From Acidaminobacter sp. JC074 (GTDB lineage Bacteria; Bacillota; Clostridia; Peptostreptococcales; Acidaminobacteraceae): DNA of 64,000 nucleotides. The DNA is taken from NCBI RefSeq assembly GCF_022496765.1, contig NZ_VANV01000011.1, positions 1-64,000 on the forward strand, written 5' to 3'. Below are positions 34,910-43,253 of the stretch, piece by piece (position 1 is the first letter of the stretch; every line of letters begins with the position of its first letter). Position numbers and translations under genes: made by a program. The notes beneath the pieces were generated by a model. It did no database searches. It saw only the letters and a program-made list of their open reading frames with translations, and had not been told where the DNA came from.

Positions 34910-34938
34910 TTTACAAATATCTTGTAGAGGTATATTAT
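34910..34938 (+). promoter_or_regulatory. Sigma-A promoter of hsp20
   Basis: TTTACA (34910-34915), 17-base spacer, TATTAT (34933-34938). The start point would fall a few bases before the CIRCE operator, the usual arrangement for HrcA control. Confidence 0.65.
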
Positions 34939-34948
34939 TAAGTTGTAA

Positions 34949-34975
34949 TTAGCACTCGTTAGTTATGAGTGCTAA
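34949..34975. promoter_or_regulatory. CIRCE operator (HrcA binding site)
   Basis: TTAGCACTC (34949-34957), 9-base spacer, GAGTGCTAA (34967-34975) is the exact CIRCE consensus. It predicts HrcA repression of hsp20, relieved by heat shock. hrcA itself is not in the window. Confidence 0.97.
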
Positions 34976-35010
34976 CAAATATATTGATATAGATTGAGAG
35001 GAGCTTAGTT

Positions 35011-35424
35011 ATGAAATTGGTTACTTATAGAAACGATGAAATGAACAATATGTTTAATATGATGGATGAGTTCTTTAACAGTGTACCGCAAAAGGAAATG
35101 AAGCGTGGCTTTAGATTAGATGTTTTAGAAAATGATAAGGAATTTGTTGTAGAAGGTGAATTACCAGGTATTCAAAGAGATAACATTAATATAGATTTCG
35201 AAAACAACCTACTTAAGATTTCTGTTGAACAAACATCTGAAGAAAATGTAGAAGAGAAGAATTATGTTCATCGTGAAAGAAAAATGTACTCAATGGAGAG
35301 AGTTCTTAGATTTAAAGATGTAGATCCAGAAAATATCCAAGCAAAACTAGAAAATGGCATTTTAAAAGTAATTTTACCAAAAGTTGAGTTAGTGGATACT
35401 AAAAAGCGCATTGAAGTGCAGTAG
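35011..35424 (+). CDS. hsp20: Small heat-shock protein, Hsp20/alpha-crystallin family
   Basis: A 137-residue ATP-independent holdase that binds unfolding proteins. The alpha-crystallin domain (~33-125) includes DVLENDKEFVVEGELPGIQ, the EKNYVHRERKMYSMERVLRF beta strands and LENGILKVILPK; the C-terminal tail is short (KRIEVQ) and carries the I-x-V oligomerisation motif. It is driven by a promoter with a CIRCE operator. It sits between two oppositely oriented pilus gene blocks, with no obvious functional tie to them. Confidence 0.95.
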   Translation: MKLVTYRNDEMNNMFNMMDEFFNSVPQKEMKRGFRLDVLENDKEFVVEGELPGIQRDNINIDFENNLLKISVEQTSEENVEEKNYVHRERKMYSMERVLRFKDVDPENIQAKLENGILKVILPKVELVDTKKRIEVQ

Positions 35425-35432
35425 GAGTAAAT

Positions 35433-35525
35433 ATGAACAAGACACAAAAGAAGAACAGAATAATACTTTATATGATTATGATGAGTATGATACTAGGATC
35501 AGTAATAGGTGTCTTGCTTCATTAA
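35433..35525 (+). CDS. Small single-helix membrane peptide co-transcribed with hsp20
   Basis: A 30-residue reading frame starting 8 bases after the hsp20 stop and preceded by AGGAG. It has a basic, hydrophilic N-terminus (MNKTQKKNR) and one hydrophobic helix (IILYMIMMSMILGSVIGVLL) ending in His. No family is recognised. Good ribosome binding site and position before the terminator make it a plausible small protein of the heat-shock operon. Confidence 0.6.
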   Translation: MNKTQKKNRIILYMIMMSMILGSVIGVLLH

Positions 35526-35530
35526 AATAG

Positions 35531-35556
35531 ACCACTTGGAAATCCAAGTGGTTATT
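35531..35556. terminator. Bidirectional terminator between hsp20 and the minus-strand pilin genes
   Basis: ACCACTTGGA (35531-35540), AA, TCCAAGTGGT (35543-35552), flanked by an A-rich and a T-rich side. Confidence 0.85.
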
Positions 35557-35557
35557 C

Positions 35558-36103
35558 TTATGGTTTGGTAAACCTAATTGCATTGTAACCAGTACCGTCA
35601 CTTGTATCATTGATTGTGCCTTTGGTTTCTGTGATTTCAAGGTTCTTTAAGTGAATGATGACCTCATTCATTTGACTGGTAGCATTGCGACTGGTGGTTA
35701 TTGTAATTTTAAGTTCCCTGACATCAGCTTCAGTAAATACTTTGTTGGTATCATCATGATAAAAGGGAATGAGCATTATATCATACTTATCATCTTTTGT
35801 GCTGTTGTACTCATAGTAATAAAGTGTATCCTCTTTGACATAGATATAATCGAAAGCTTCTTTCGCTATGATATCTGCTTCAGCTTGATCCACTGTTATT
35901 ATTTCCATAGAGGTGGCTAGTCTTATTTTATCTACAGTGGTATCAAGTACCAATCTAGCATCAGTCTGAGTTTCGTATTGGTCTTGGACATTACCAATAG
36001 ATCTAGAAACATATAAGATTAATGAAAATGTCAGTAATACAATAATGGATAGCAATGCTGTTACAATAATCACTTCATAAATAGTTATACCTTTTTTATT
36101 CAT
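35558..36103 (-). CDS. Minor pilin, PilW-like
   Basis: A 181-residue prepilin-like protein with leader MNKKG|ITIYEV, Glu5 conserved, and the helix VIIVTALLSIIVLLTFSLIL. The soluble part is rich in Asp/Glu and beta structure. It is the last of three minus-strand pilin-like genes (PilX-type, short pilin, PilW-type), the usual minor-pilin tip complex arrangement. Start at 36103 has an AGGATG-like site. Its end is shared with the bidirectional terminator behind hsp20. Confidence 0.85.
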   Translation of the reverse strand: MNKKGITIYEVIIVTALLSIIVLLTFSLILYVSRSIGNVQDQYETQTDARLVLDTTVDKIRLATSMEIITVDQAEADIIAKEAFDYIYVKEDTLYYYEYNSTKDDKYDIMLIPFYHDDTNKVFTEADVRELKITITTSRNATSQMNEVIIHLKNLEITETKGTINDTSDGTGYNAIRFTKP

Positions 36104-36114
36104 ACAAACACATC

Positions 36115-36450
36115 CTAATCTGGGATAAAAATTCTAATATTTGAAGTGTTTTTTCCATGCAGTTCTACAGAAGGAATTCTAATTTCAATACTTCTACCTT
36201 CTATTTGAATCGTTTTATCAGGAAATACAATGAAAATGCTATCTTCTATCTCAACAGAATCGGTGACAGAACCACCGTTAAACAAGGTTTCTGCAGCAGA
36301 TTCTGCTTGGTAAAAAGTTGTGTTGCTATCACCAATAAGTATTGTTGTAACATAAGAGTTGGTTAAAACACTTATACCACCTAATACCACTATTGATAAG
36401 AGTGCAATTGACACAATGACTTCTATTAAAGTGAATCCATCTTTATTCAT
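36115..36450 (-). CDS. Minor pilin, PilV/GspI-like
   Basis: A 111-residue prepilin-like protein: MNKDG|FTLIEVIVSIALLSIVVLGG with Glu5, then a short acidic domain. ATG 36450 lies 8 bases after the stop of the upstream gene and follows GGAGAAAG, whose sequence overlaps the end of that gene. An upstream in-frame start inside the previous gene (36522) is not needed. It is translationally linked with its neighbours in a minor-pilin operon. Confidence 0.85.
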   Translation of the reverse strand: MNKDGFTLIEVIVSIALLSIVVLGGISVLTNSYVTTILIGDSNTTFYQAESAAETLFNGGSVTDSVEIEDSIFIVFPDKTIQIEGRSIEIRIPSVELHGKNTSNIRIFIPD

Positions 36451-36457
36451 AAAATCA

Positions 36458-37702
36458 CTACTTTCTCCATTGATAAAGTTTTGGTTTACCGCCACTGCCA
36501 CTAATAATGGTGCTTTCTTCAATGGCTTGATATTCTATAAAACTACCTTCATTTCCATCTGCTATGATTTCATAAGCTATCATAACACCGTACATAACAC
36601 CATTATTCTTAAAGTTCACTTTTGACTTTGGTGCGTACAAAAGTCCGTTAGTCCAACTTGTACCATTCTGAATGTCCATTTCATTTTCGCCCTCATAAAC
36701 AAGGTGTCCATCATAAGTGGTATTTGCACTTTGGATAGTGACCTTTGAAGCATCTTGTATATGGATGTCAGCCTTTACATTTGATTCATTTTGAATCAGA
36801 AGCTCCTTGTCAGTTGAAGTATAATAGATAACTACATCACTGTGCTCCCCATCCATGTTGAAATCAACGCCACTGAACTTGAATGAGTTCTTATCACCTA
36901 CATATAGATAAGCCTTTCTACCTTCATCAAGGTCAAAGGTAATAGTTGCATTCTCTATTTGTAATTGATTGAATACTGCATGGAAATCACCACCTGAATA
37001 ATTGAATGAATGTGTACCACCGATAATCATATAATCTTCTTTTATTTCATAATCTCCGCTAGAGTCTAAATAACTCATAGGATTAATTGTTGGTGTATCT
37101 GGAGATTCTACAAAAACAGCTTGAATTTCTGGAATAGTAGCATATTCAGTTATAAGTGGTTTGTCTGGTATGACCATATCTTCAGGAACTTCTTGATTGT
37201 CATCAACAATTTCTGCGGTATCAGCTGCACCTTCGGTAGAGATATAGCCATAGATTTTCATTTCATTTTTGGCTAGTAGAGATTCTTTTACATATATAGC
37301 ACTATCAAAACCAAAGTTACTAGGTTTTTCCATTACAAGTTCTACTTCTTCTTCATAGGTTCTATCTTTTTCAACAGAACCCTTTGCCTTAATGTAGATA
37401 TATTGAGCATCTTGCGATACTGTGACGATACAGGTATTATTGGGATTCGAATCTAGTTGAAAAGACTCACTCTCTCCCAAAATATTTTCTAGTTCTGTCG
37501 GGTTGTCTATCAGATATTTAGAAACCATACGTGCACCAGATTCTGCAATATAGTGGGCCTGTATCTTGCTTTCTGACCGTATGGTTTCATTTTTATTGGT
37601 AGAGTAAATGTGTAAAGCTAAGAGGCCGAATAATGCTGCAAATGCTAATGTGAAAATGACACCGACCATGATGTAGCCTTTTGAATCTCTCAGATGTTTC
37701 AT
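36458..37702 (-). CDS. PilX-like pilus-associated protein with beta-helix-like domain
   Basis: A 414-residue protein with a prepilin-like N-terminus MKHLRDSKGYIMVGVIF and a hydrophobic helix. Residue 5 after the possible G|Y cleavage site is Gly rather than Glu, as in many PilX-type proteins. Then comes the AHYIAESGARMVSKYL segment typical of PilX N-termini. The C-terminal ~200 residues repeat short strands (FNYSGGDFHAVFN, TYDGHLVYEGENEMDIQNG) and may form a right-handed beta helix. ATG 37702 follows AAGGAGG. It is the first gene of the minor-pilin operon and a relative of the decayed gene at 31417. Confidence 0.8.
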   Translation of the reverse strand: MKHLRDSKGYIMVGVIFTLAFAALFGLLALHIYSTNKNETIRSESKIQAHYIAESGARMVSKYLIDNPTELENILGESESFQLDSNPNNTCIVTVSQDAQYIYIKAKGSVEKDRTYEEEVELVMEKPSNFGFDSAIYVKESLLAKNEMKIYGYISTEGAADTAEIVDDNQEVPEDMVIPDKPLITEYATIPEIQAVFVESPDTPTINPMSYLDSSGDYEIKEDYMIIGGTHSFNYSGGDFHAVFNQLQIENATITFDLDEGRKAYLYVGDKNSFKFSGVDFNMDGEHSDVVIYYTSTDKELLIQNESNVKADIHIQDASKVTIQSANTTYDGHLVYEGENEMDIQNGTSWTNGLLYAPKSKVNFKNNGVMYGVMIAYEIIADGNEGSFIEYQAIEESTIISGSGGKPKLYQWRK

Positions 37703-37829
37703 GGTGTCCTCCTTAAAATGTAAGCCTATTATATATATACGGCATTATTGCATCTTTTAAACCGAATAATTGATATCAACTGGTTTATATTCAAAAATCG
37801 TGTATAATAAATGTAGAAAGGAGGTAATC

Positions 37830-38663
37830 ATGAAAATAGCAGTAATTGCAGATAGTACAGCCGTTATGGGTAATGTAACACATGACCACTTATATTCAGT
37901 ACCACTAAAAATTATATTTGAGCACGAAAGCTATGAAGATGGCATTGACTTAACACAGGAAACATTCTTTAACTTACTAAAAACTAAAACCGAATTGCCG
38001 ACTACTTCTCAACCTTCGATTGGTGAAGTAGAAAAGATGTTTACGGACTTATTAGAAATTTATGATCATATTATTTATTTGACGATTTCGTCAGGAATCA
38101 GTGGTACATTCGACTCTGGTATGATGGCTAGAAATCTTGTGGATGAAAATAGAATTACCGTATTTGATACACTGGGTACATCTATTATTCAGAAGTTAAT
38201 GACTTTGGATACACTTAAGTTTATAGATGAAGGTAAATCAGTTGAGGAAATTGTTTCTCATTTAGAGGCTTATAGAAATAAGGCTGAAATTTATCTAGTT
38301 GTAGATGATTTAAAGCATTTATCTAGAACTGGTCGAGTCAGTACAACATCGGCTCAGATTGGTTCAATGCTTAAGATAAAGCCTATTTTACAGTTTGCTG
38401 ATGGTAAAATTGAGTTGTTTAAGAAGGTAAGAAGTGCTAAAAAAGCGCATCAAGCTTTAATTGACTTAGCCAAAGAAGCCAATCTTTCTGATGATGATCT
38501 ATTAATGATTGCTCATGCTGATGGCATTGAATATGCAGAAGCAGTAAAGTCAGAAATACTTAAGATATATCCTAATTTAAATATTGGCATTGACCCATTG
38601 TCACCAGTAATTAGTGTTCATACTGGACCTAAGACCATTGGTGTTGGTTGGATTAGAACTTAG
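37830..38663 (+). CDS. DegV family fatty-acid-binding protein
   Basis: A 277-residue DegV/FakB-type protein. N-terminal AVIADSTAVMGN, then LPTTSQPSIGEVEKMF and YLTISSGISGTFDSG, are the lipid-head-group motifs of FakB proteins, which present fatty acids to the kinase FakA. The C-terminal VSVHTGPKTIGVGWI is also typical. ATG 37830 follows AAAGGAGG; an upstream ATG has no site. fakA is not in the window. Confidence 0.92.
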   Translation: MKIAVIADSTAVMGNVTHDHLYSVPLKIIFEHESYEDGIDLTQETFFNLLKTKTELPTTSQPSIGEVEKMFTDLLEIYDHIIYLTISSGISGTFDSGMMARNLVDENRITVFDTLGTSIIQKLMTLDTLKFIDEGKSVEEIVSHLEAYRNKAEIYLVVDDLKHLSRTGRVSTTSAQIGSMLKIKPILQFADGKIELFKKVRSAKKAHQALIDLAKEANLSDDDLLMIAHADGIEYAEAVKSEILKIYPNLNIGIDPLSPVISVHTGPKTIGVGWIRT

Positions 38664-38686
38664 ACTGCTCAGCAGTCTTTTTTTTT
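38663..38686 (+). terminator. Terminator of the degV gene
   Basis: GACTGC (38663-38668), TCA, GCAGTC (38672-38677), then nine T. Confidence 0.88.
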
Positions 38687-38773
38687 ACATACTAATTTTG
38701 TGGAGCTTTAAGTTTATTCGTATTAATGACGGGTATAATCAATAAGACGATAATCGTGATTAGGGAGGAAAAT

Positions 38774-40747
38774 ATGAGCATAAAACTTAAAGTGACGAGC
38801 ATGATAAGTATCTTAATTTTAGTTGCGGTGACTGTACTTGCTTTTTCTACATATTCAAAATCTGTAGAAGTACTAGAAGTGACATTTGAAGAAAACACTG
38901 CTGAACTTAATAATAAGATCGCAGATGGTATTAGAAAAGAACTTAATGGTTATATTCATGGAGTAGAAGCTGTTGCTATCAATGTGGATGCTACAGATAT
39001 AATTGAAAAGCCTGAGTATGAACCTTTTTTAAGAAGCTTACTAAAAAATTATGTAACGAAGTATCCATCTGCTTTCCAGATGTATTTAGGTACTAAAAAT
39101 AGAGATATGTTTATAGAACCACATTTTGACTTCCCGGATTCATATGATAATACCAAACGTGGATGGTATATTGGTGCAAAAGAAAATATGACATCTGGAT
39201 GGACTGATATGTATACTGATGCAGTTACAGGTAATAATTCTATTTCTGGTTATGCTCCCGTCATTAAAGATGGCGAGTTTATTGGTGCTGTTGCAACAAG
39301 TCTAGATTTGTCGCATATGTCAGAAGAAATAGGCAAGATTAAGGTAGGTAAGACGGGTTATGTATTTGTACTAGATAGTAATGGAACAGTTGTTTTTCAC
39401 CCTGACCCAAATGAAATTGGTAATATTCTGCCAGTGGAAGAAATTCAAGCTGAAATTGCATTAGGCAAGGAACAAGGTGTTGTATACTATGAATGGGATG
39501 AGAGAGAAAAGATAGCTGAGTATATTTATTTACCAGAGACTAGATGGTACATTATGACTTCAATTTATACAGATGATATAGAAGAAAAGACTACTGGCAT
39601 TTGGATGAATACCTTCGTCATTGGTGCAATAGCAATCGCTGTAGGTGTTTTCTTTGCATTGATTTTTGCAAGTAGAATTACAAAACCCATAAATTCAATT
39701 GTTGCATCAATGAAACTTGTCGAAAATGGTGATATGACTGTTAAGAGTGATATTAGAACTAGAGATGAGACTGGACAATTGGCAAAGAGCTTTAATCAAA
39801 TGGTTTCAAATGTTAATGTCCTATTAGGTAATGCTGCAGACGTAACAGTACAAGTGGCAGATGCTGCACAAAACTTGGCTGCATCAGCTGAGGAGACATC
39901 TGCAAGTGCTGATGAGGTATCTAGGACTGTGGATGAAATTGCTTCTGGTGCTGGAGAGCAAGCTAATGATGCTGAAAACGCGTCACAATTGACAGCTCAA
40001 CTAGACCATAAACTAACACAACTACATGAGAATTCACAAGATATCTCAGGTAATGCTGATAATGTTAAAGAGGTTAATAATCAAGGAGAAATCATCTTAA
40101 ATAACTTAAGAGAGGCTACTGATAAGAATAGTCAATCTACTGAACGTATAGCCGAAGCAGTGATTGATCTGGAACAAAAGACAGCCAATATAGATAATAT
40201 CTTGGTAACCATTTCTTCTATAGCAGAGCAAACCAACTTGCTGGCACTAAATGCATCCATTGAGGCTGCTCGTGCTGGAGAACATGGAAGAGGTTTTGCA
40301 GTAGTTGCTGAAGAGATTCGTAAGCTTGCTGAGGAATCTGCAAACTCTGCAGATCAAATTTCTGATATAGTCAAAGTCATTCAAGGAACAACTAAAAATG
40401 CTGTATCTATCATGGATGATGTTAAAGTCAATGCCAAAGAACAATATGATTCAGTTGGTGAAATGGATATGAGTTTCAGATCTATTTCTCAGGCCATTGA
40501 AGGTATTACAGTACAGATTCAAAACATCGATAGTTTCATCAATGAAATCATCGATGATAAGGATCAGATTGTTGCATCTATATCTAATATATCAGCTGTT
40601 AGTGAAGAGACTGCTGCATCGAGTGAGCAGGTTTCTGCTAACATGGAACAGCAAAATGCTGCTGTAGAAGCTGTTGCTTCTGCTGCTGACGAGCTTAGTC
40701 GATTGTCACATCAATTAAGTACAGAAATTGAAAAGTTTAAGATCTAA
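38774..40747 (+). CDS. Methyl-accepting chemotaxis protein with dCache domain
   Basis: A 657-residue chemoreceptor. Transmembrane helix ~8-28, extracellular dCache_1 sensor (~35-275, with RGWYIGAKENMTSGWTDMY, typical of amino-acid sensing relatives), transmembrane helix ~280-303, HAMP (~305-357), and a long signalling domain with the hairpin tip IAEQTNLLALNASIEAARAG and EIRKLAEESANSA. ATG 38774 follows GGGAGG. The ligand is not predictable from sequence alone. It implies a chemotaxis system and motility; no che genes are nearby. Confidence 0.94.
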   Translation: MSIKLKVTSMISILILVAVTVLAFSTYSKSVEVLEVTFEENTAELNNKIADGIRKELNGYIHGVEAVAINVDATDIIEKPEYEPFLRSLLKNYVTKYPSAFQMYLGTKNRDMFIEPHFDFPDSYDNTKRGWYIGAKENMTSGWTDMYTDAVTGNNSISGYAPVIKDGEFIGAVATSLDLSHMSEEIGKIKVGKTGYVFVLDSNGTVVFHPDPNEIGNILPVEEIQAEIALGKEQGVVYYEWDEREKIAEYIYLPETRWYIMTSIYTDDIEEKTTGIWMNTFVIGAIAIAVGVFFALIFASRITKPINSIVASMKLVENGDMTVKSDIRTRDETGQLAKSFNQMVSNVNVLLGNAADVTVQVADAAQNLAASAEETSASADEVSRTVDEIASGAGEQANDAENASQLTAQLDHKLTQLHENSQDISGNADNVKEVNNQGEIILNNLREATDKNSQSTERIAEAVIDLEQKTANIDNILVTISSIAEQTNLLALNASIEAARAGEHGRGFAVVAEEIRKLAEESANSADQISDIVKVIQGTTKNAVSIMDDVKVNAKEQYDSVGEMDMSFRSISQAIEGITVQIQNIDSFINEIIDDKDQIVASISNISAVSEETAASSEQVSANMEQQNAAVEAVASAADELSRLSHQLSTEIEKFKI

Positions 40748-40771
40748 GAAGTGCATCTGCACTTCTTTTCT
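40747..40771 (+). terminator. Terminator of the chemoreceptor gene
   Basis: AGAAGTGCA (40747-40755), TC, TGCACTTCT (40758-40766), then TTTCTT. Confidence 0.88.
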
Positions 40772-40828
40772 TGATTTTTTTCCTAACTATGATATATTAG
40801 TAAGGAATGCATACGAAAGAGGTGTAGA

Positions 40829-41692
40829 ATGTCAGGTTTATCAGGCAGTGGTTGCGAGATTTTCATTCCTGAAAATGATCTAAAACCATTAAAAGAAATC
40901 GAAAAGAATCTTATAAAAAAGTATAGAAAGCAGTTATGGTCTCCATTTGTAAAAGCCATAAAAAAGTACGATTTAATTCAGTCGGGAGACAAAATAGCTG
41001 TAGCCATATCAGGTGGTAAAGACAGTTTAATATTAGCCAAGCTTTTTCAGGAGCTTCAAAAGCATGGGTTAAAGAACTTTGACTTAGAGTTTATGTGTAT
41101 GGATCCTGGTTTTAATGAAGCCAATAGAGTCCAGTTAGAAAAGAATTGTGAGCATTTAAATATTCCAATTAAAATCTTTGATAAGCAGGTCTTCAAAGTG
41201 GTAGATGAGATTGCCAATGATTACCCATGTTATTTATGTGCCAGAATGCGTAGAGGGGCACTTTACAATTTCGCTCAAGAACATGGTTGTAACAAAATCG
41301 CACTTGGTCATCACTTTGATGATACAATCGAAACAATCATGATGAATGTATTATGTTCAGGCCAATACAAGACAATGATGCCAAAGTTAAAATCAACCAA
41401 TTTTGACAACATGGAATTGATTCGTCCAATGTATCTAATTAGAGAAGCGGACATTAAGAAGTTTTCATCATACAATGGCTTAAATCCAATGGACTGCGGC
41501 TGTATAGTTGCTGCAAAGAAAACTTCGTCTAAGCGTAGAGAAGTAAAAGAGTTGATTGAAAAATTAGGAGAGACCTTTGATAATGTAGAGAAGAATATCT
41601 TCAACTCTGCCAACTGTGTCCACACAGATGCCATTTTAGGATGGAAGGACGATGAAGGTAGACATTCCTTTTTAGATAACTTTAATGACTAA
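40829..41692 (+). CDS. TtcA-like tRNA 2-thiolation protein (PP-loop ATPase)
   Basis: A 287-residue PP-loop protein. The ATP motif is AISGGKDSLILAKL; the cysteines are C-x-x-C in PCYLCARMRRGALYNF and a C-x-C in MDCGCIVAAKK. HHFDDTIETIMMN is the conserved segment of TtcA, which makes 2-thiocytidine at position 32 of tRNA with a [4Fe-4S] cluster. The C-terminal cysteine pattern differs from the E. coli protein, so the tRNA position is not certain. A gene for a ThiS-like sulfur carrier follows, beyond a hairpin, which could be its sulfur source. Confidence 0.85.
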   Translation: MSGLSGSGCEIFIPENDLKPLKEIEKNLIKKYRKQLWSPFVKAIKKYDLIQSGDKIAVAISGGKDSLILAKLFQELQKHGLKNFDLEFMCMDPGFNEANRVQLEKNCEHLNIPIKIFDKQVFKVVDEIANDYPCYLCARMRRGALYNFAQEHGCNKIALGHHFDDTIETIMMNVLCSGQYKTMMPKLKSTNFDNMELIRPMYLIREADIKKFSSYNGLNPMDCGCIVAAKKTSSKRREVKELIEKLGETFDNVEKNIFNSANCVHTDAILGWKDDEGRHSFLDNFND

Positions 41693-41713
41693 CACCATAT
41701 TGGTGTTTTTCTT
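41691..41713 (+). terminator. Terminator overlapping the ttcA-like stop codon
   Basis: AACACCA (41691-41697), TAT, TGGTGTT (41701-41707), then TTTCTTC. A short stem, so some readthrough to the thiS-like gene is possible. Confidence 0.7.
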
Positions 41714-41746
41714 CTTTTTTGGGTATTATTTTATTAGGAGGATCTT

Positions 41747-41941
41747 ATGGAAATCTATTATAATAATGAAAAAATACAGATTGATGAAGGTGTGTCTATT
41801 TTAGAAGTTGTATCTTCTTATGAAGACGTTGAACATAAAGCAGTATGGCTAAATGGCAAACATTTGATGTTAGATGAGTTTTCTTATATCTTAAGACCTT
41901 TGGATAGGTTAAAGGTGGTTCGTATAAGAGGTGGTGGCTAA
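41747..41941 (+). CDS. ThiS/MoaD-like sulfur carrier protein
   Basis: A 64-residue ubiquitin-like protein ending in RGGG, the Gly-Gly tail that carries a thiocarboxylate in ThiS/MoaD/Urm1 proteins. Fold elements (EIYYNNEKIQIDEGVSILEV, YILRPLDRLKVVRI) fit the beta-grasp family. It follows the TtcA-like gene and has a GGAGG site. No thiF, thiG or moaE is adjacent. Thiamine, molybdopterin or tRNA sulfur transfer are all possible; the neighbour favours tRNA thiolation. Confidence 0.85.
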   Translation: MEIYYNNEKIQIDEGVSILEVVSSYEDVEHKAVWLNGKHLMLDEFSYILRPLDRLKVVRIRGGG

Positions 41942-41966
41942 AGAGGTCAAAGACCTCTTTATACTA
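41940..41966. terminator. Bidirectional terminator between thiS-like and chrA-like genes
   Basis: AAAGAGGTC (41940-41948), AAA, GACCTCTTT (41952-41960), overlapping the stop codons of both converging genes. Confidence 0.85.
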
Positions 41967-42495
41967 TAAAGCCTAATGTAACAGCTAATAACATCACTAT
42001 TAATGGGTTCATTTTAACAATGGATATCAAATAACAACCTATAATGAAAATCGACAGCGAGAATAGTTTTTCTATATCGCTGTTTATGTTTTTTGCAGTG
42101 AAGGCAATTGTCTTTAAGAGGAGATTCATTATAAGTGCGCATACAATTGGTTGGATGGATTTCATAATTGTTTGAAGCCACTTGGCTTCATGATTGTTAG
42201 AATAGAACCTGTATAATAGAATGATGCCGATTGAGGATGGTAACACCAATCCTAGAACAGCCAGTACCATTCCTATTACGCCACCGATTTCATAACCTGC
42301 GAGGGCTGATAACTTGGTTGCAATTGGTCCTGGTAGTGTTTGACCAAGTCCATATGCAGCCGTATATTCCTCAAAGGTCATGAGTTTAAAATTATTAACG
42401 ACCTCGTTTTCAATGAGTGGTACAGAAGCCGAACCACCGCCAATGGCAAAAAGACCACATTTAAAGAAGACGATAAAGATTCTAATATATATCAT
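41959..42495 (-). CDS. chrA: Half-size chromate transporter (CHR) family protein
   Basis: A 178-residue membrane protein with one CHR domain (GLFAIGGGSASVPLIENEV, YGLGQTLPGPIATKLSALAGYE) and about five to six helices. In many bacteria short CHR proteins are encoded as adjacent pairs; here only one is present, with deoC in front and a terminator behind. It starts inside the last codons of deoC (14-base overlap) with a weak ribosome binding site, so its translation probably depends on deoC. Chromate export is only proven for some members. Confidence 0.85.
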   Translation of the reverse strand: MIYIRIFIVFFKCGLFAIGGGSASVPLIENEVVNNFKLMTFEEYTAAYGLGQTLPGPIATKLSALAGYEIGGVIGMVLAVLGLVLPSSIGIILLYRFYSNNHEAKWLQTIMKSIQPIVCALIMNLLLKTIAFTAKNINSDIEKLFSLSIFIIGCYLISIVKMNPLIVMLLAVTLGFIV

Positions 42496-43129
42496 TACTT
42501 AATAGCTTGCCATCACCTACACCTAGTCTGTCAGCTCCGGCCTTAATCAGCACCATAGCGTCTCCTAATCTTCTTATGCCACCACTGGCCTTAATCTTAG
42601 CTTTGCCGGCTACTGCGATTGTCATGAGTCTAACATCGTGACTACATGCGCCTGATCTAGAAAAGCCTGTAGATGTTTTTACATAGTGACCACCTGCTTT
42701 AACTGTCAGTTCACTTGCAACTATTTTCTCTGTGTCTGTAAGTTCAGATGTTTCGATGATAACTTTGACGATAGCAGGCTTCGATGCTTGTACAACAGCC
42801 TTGATATCATCATGAACGGCTTTATAGTCGCCTTCTTTTAGTTTGCCGATATTGATGACCATATCAATTTCCTTTGCGCCCATTCTGACAGCTTCTTTAG
42901 CTTCAAAGGCCTTTACTTGAGTCAATGTTGCGCCTAGAGGAAAACCTACAACTGCCACAGGACTCACATCTGTACCTTCAAGTTCTCCAGTTATAATAGG
43001 GATATTGTAGCTGTTAACGACAACAGATGCAAAACCATATTCAATGGCTTCCTTGCAATACTGTTTCAGTTCTTTCTCAGTAGCATTTGCCTTTAGAATG
43101 GTATGATCGATTTTCTTGTTGATATTCAT
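42482..43129 (-). CDS. deoC: Deoxyribose-phosphate aldolase
   Basis: A 215-residue class I aldolase that cleaves 2-deoxyribose 5-phosphate to acetaldehyde and glyceraldehyde 3-phosphate in deoxynucleoside catabolism. The Schiff-base lysine is Lys151 in HYVKTSTGFSRSGA. Other family parts are IDHTILKANATEKEL, VVVNSY and IKASGGIRRLGDA. ATG 43129 follows GAGGTG. It is the first gene of an operon with a chrA-like gene, an odd pairing. No deoxynucleoside phosphorylase genes lie near. Confidence 0.95.
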   Translation of the reverse strand: MNINKKIDHTILKANATEKELKQYCKEAIEYGFASVVVNSYNIPIITGELEGTDVSPVAVVGFPLGATLTQVKAFEAKEAVRMGAKEIDMVINIGKLKEGDYKAVHDDIKAVVQASKPAIVKVIIETSELTDTEKIVASELTVKAGGHYVKTSTGFSRSGACSHDVRLMTIAVAGKAKIKASGGIRRLGDAMVLIKAGADRLGVGDGKLLSNDIY

Positions 43130-43253
43130 AAACACCTCACTTCTTGATTTGTTTGTCATATTACACTAGAATAATATCATGAGATCTAGATTGGAAATAG
43201 CAGATAATAAGCATAATGCCGTATAATCTATAACAATATCGTCAGGAGGTCCT

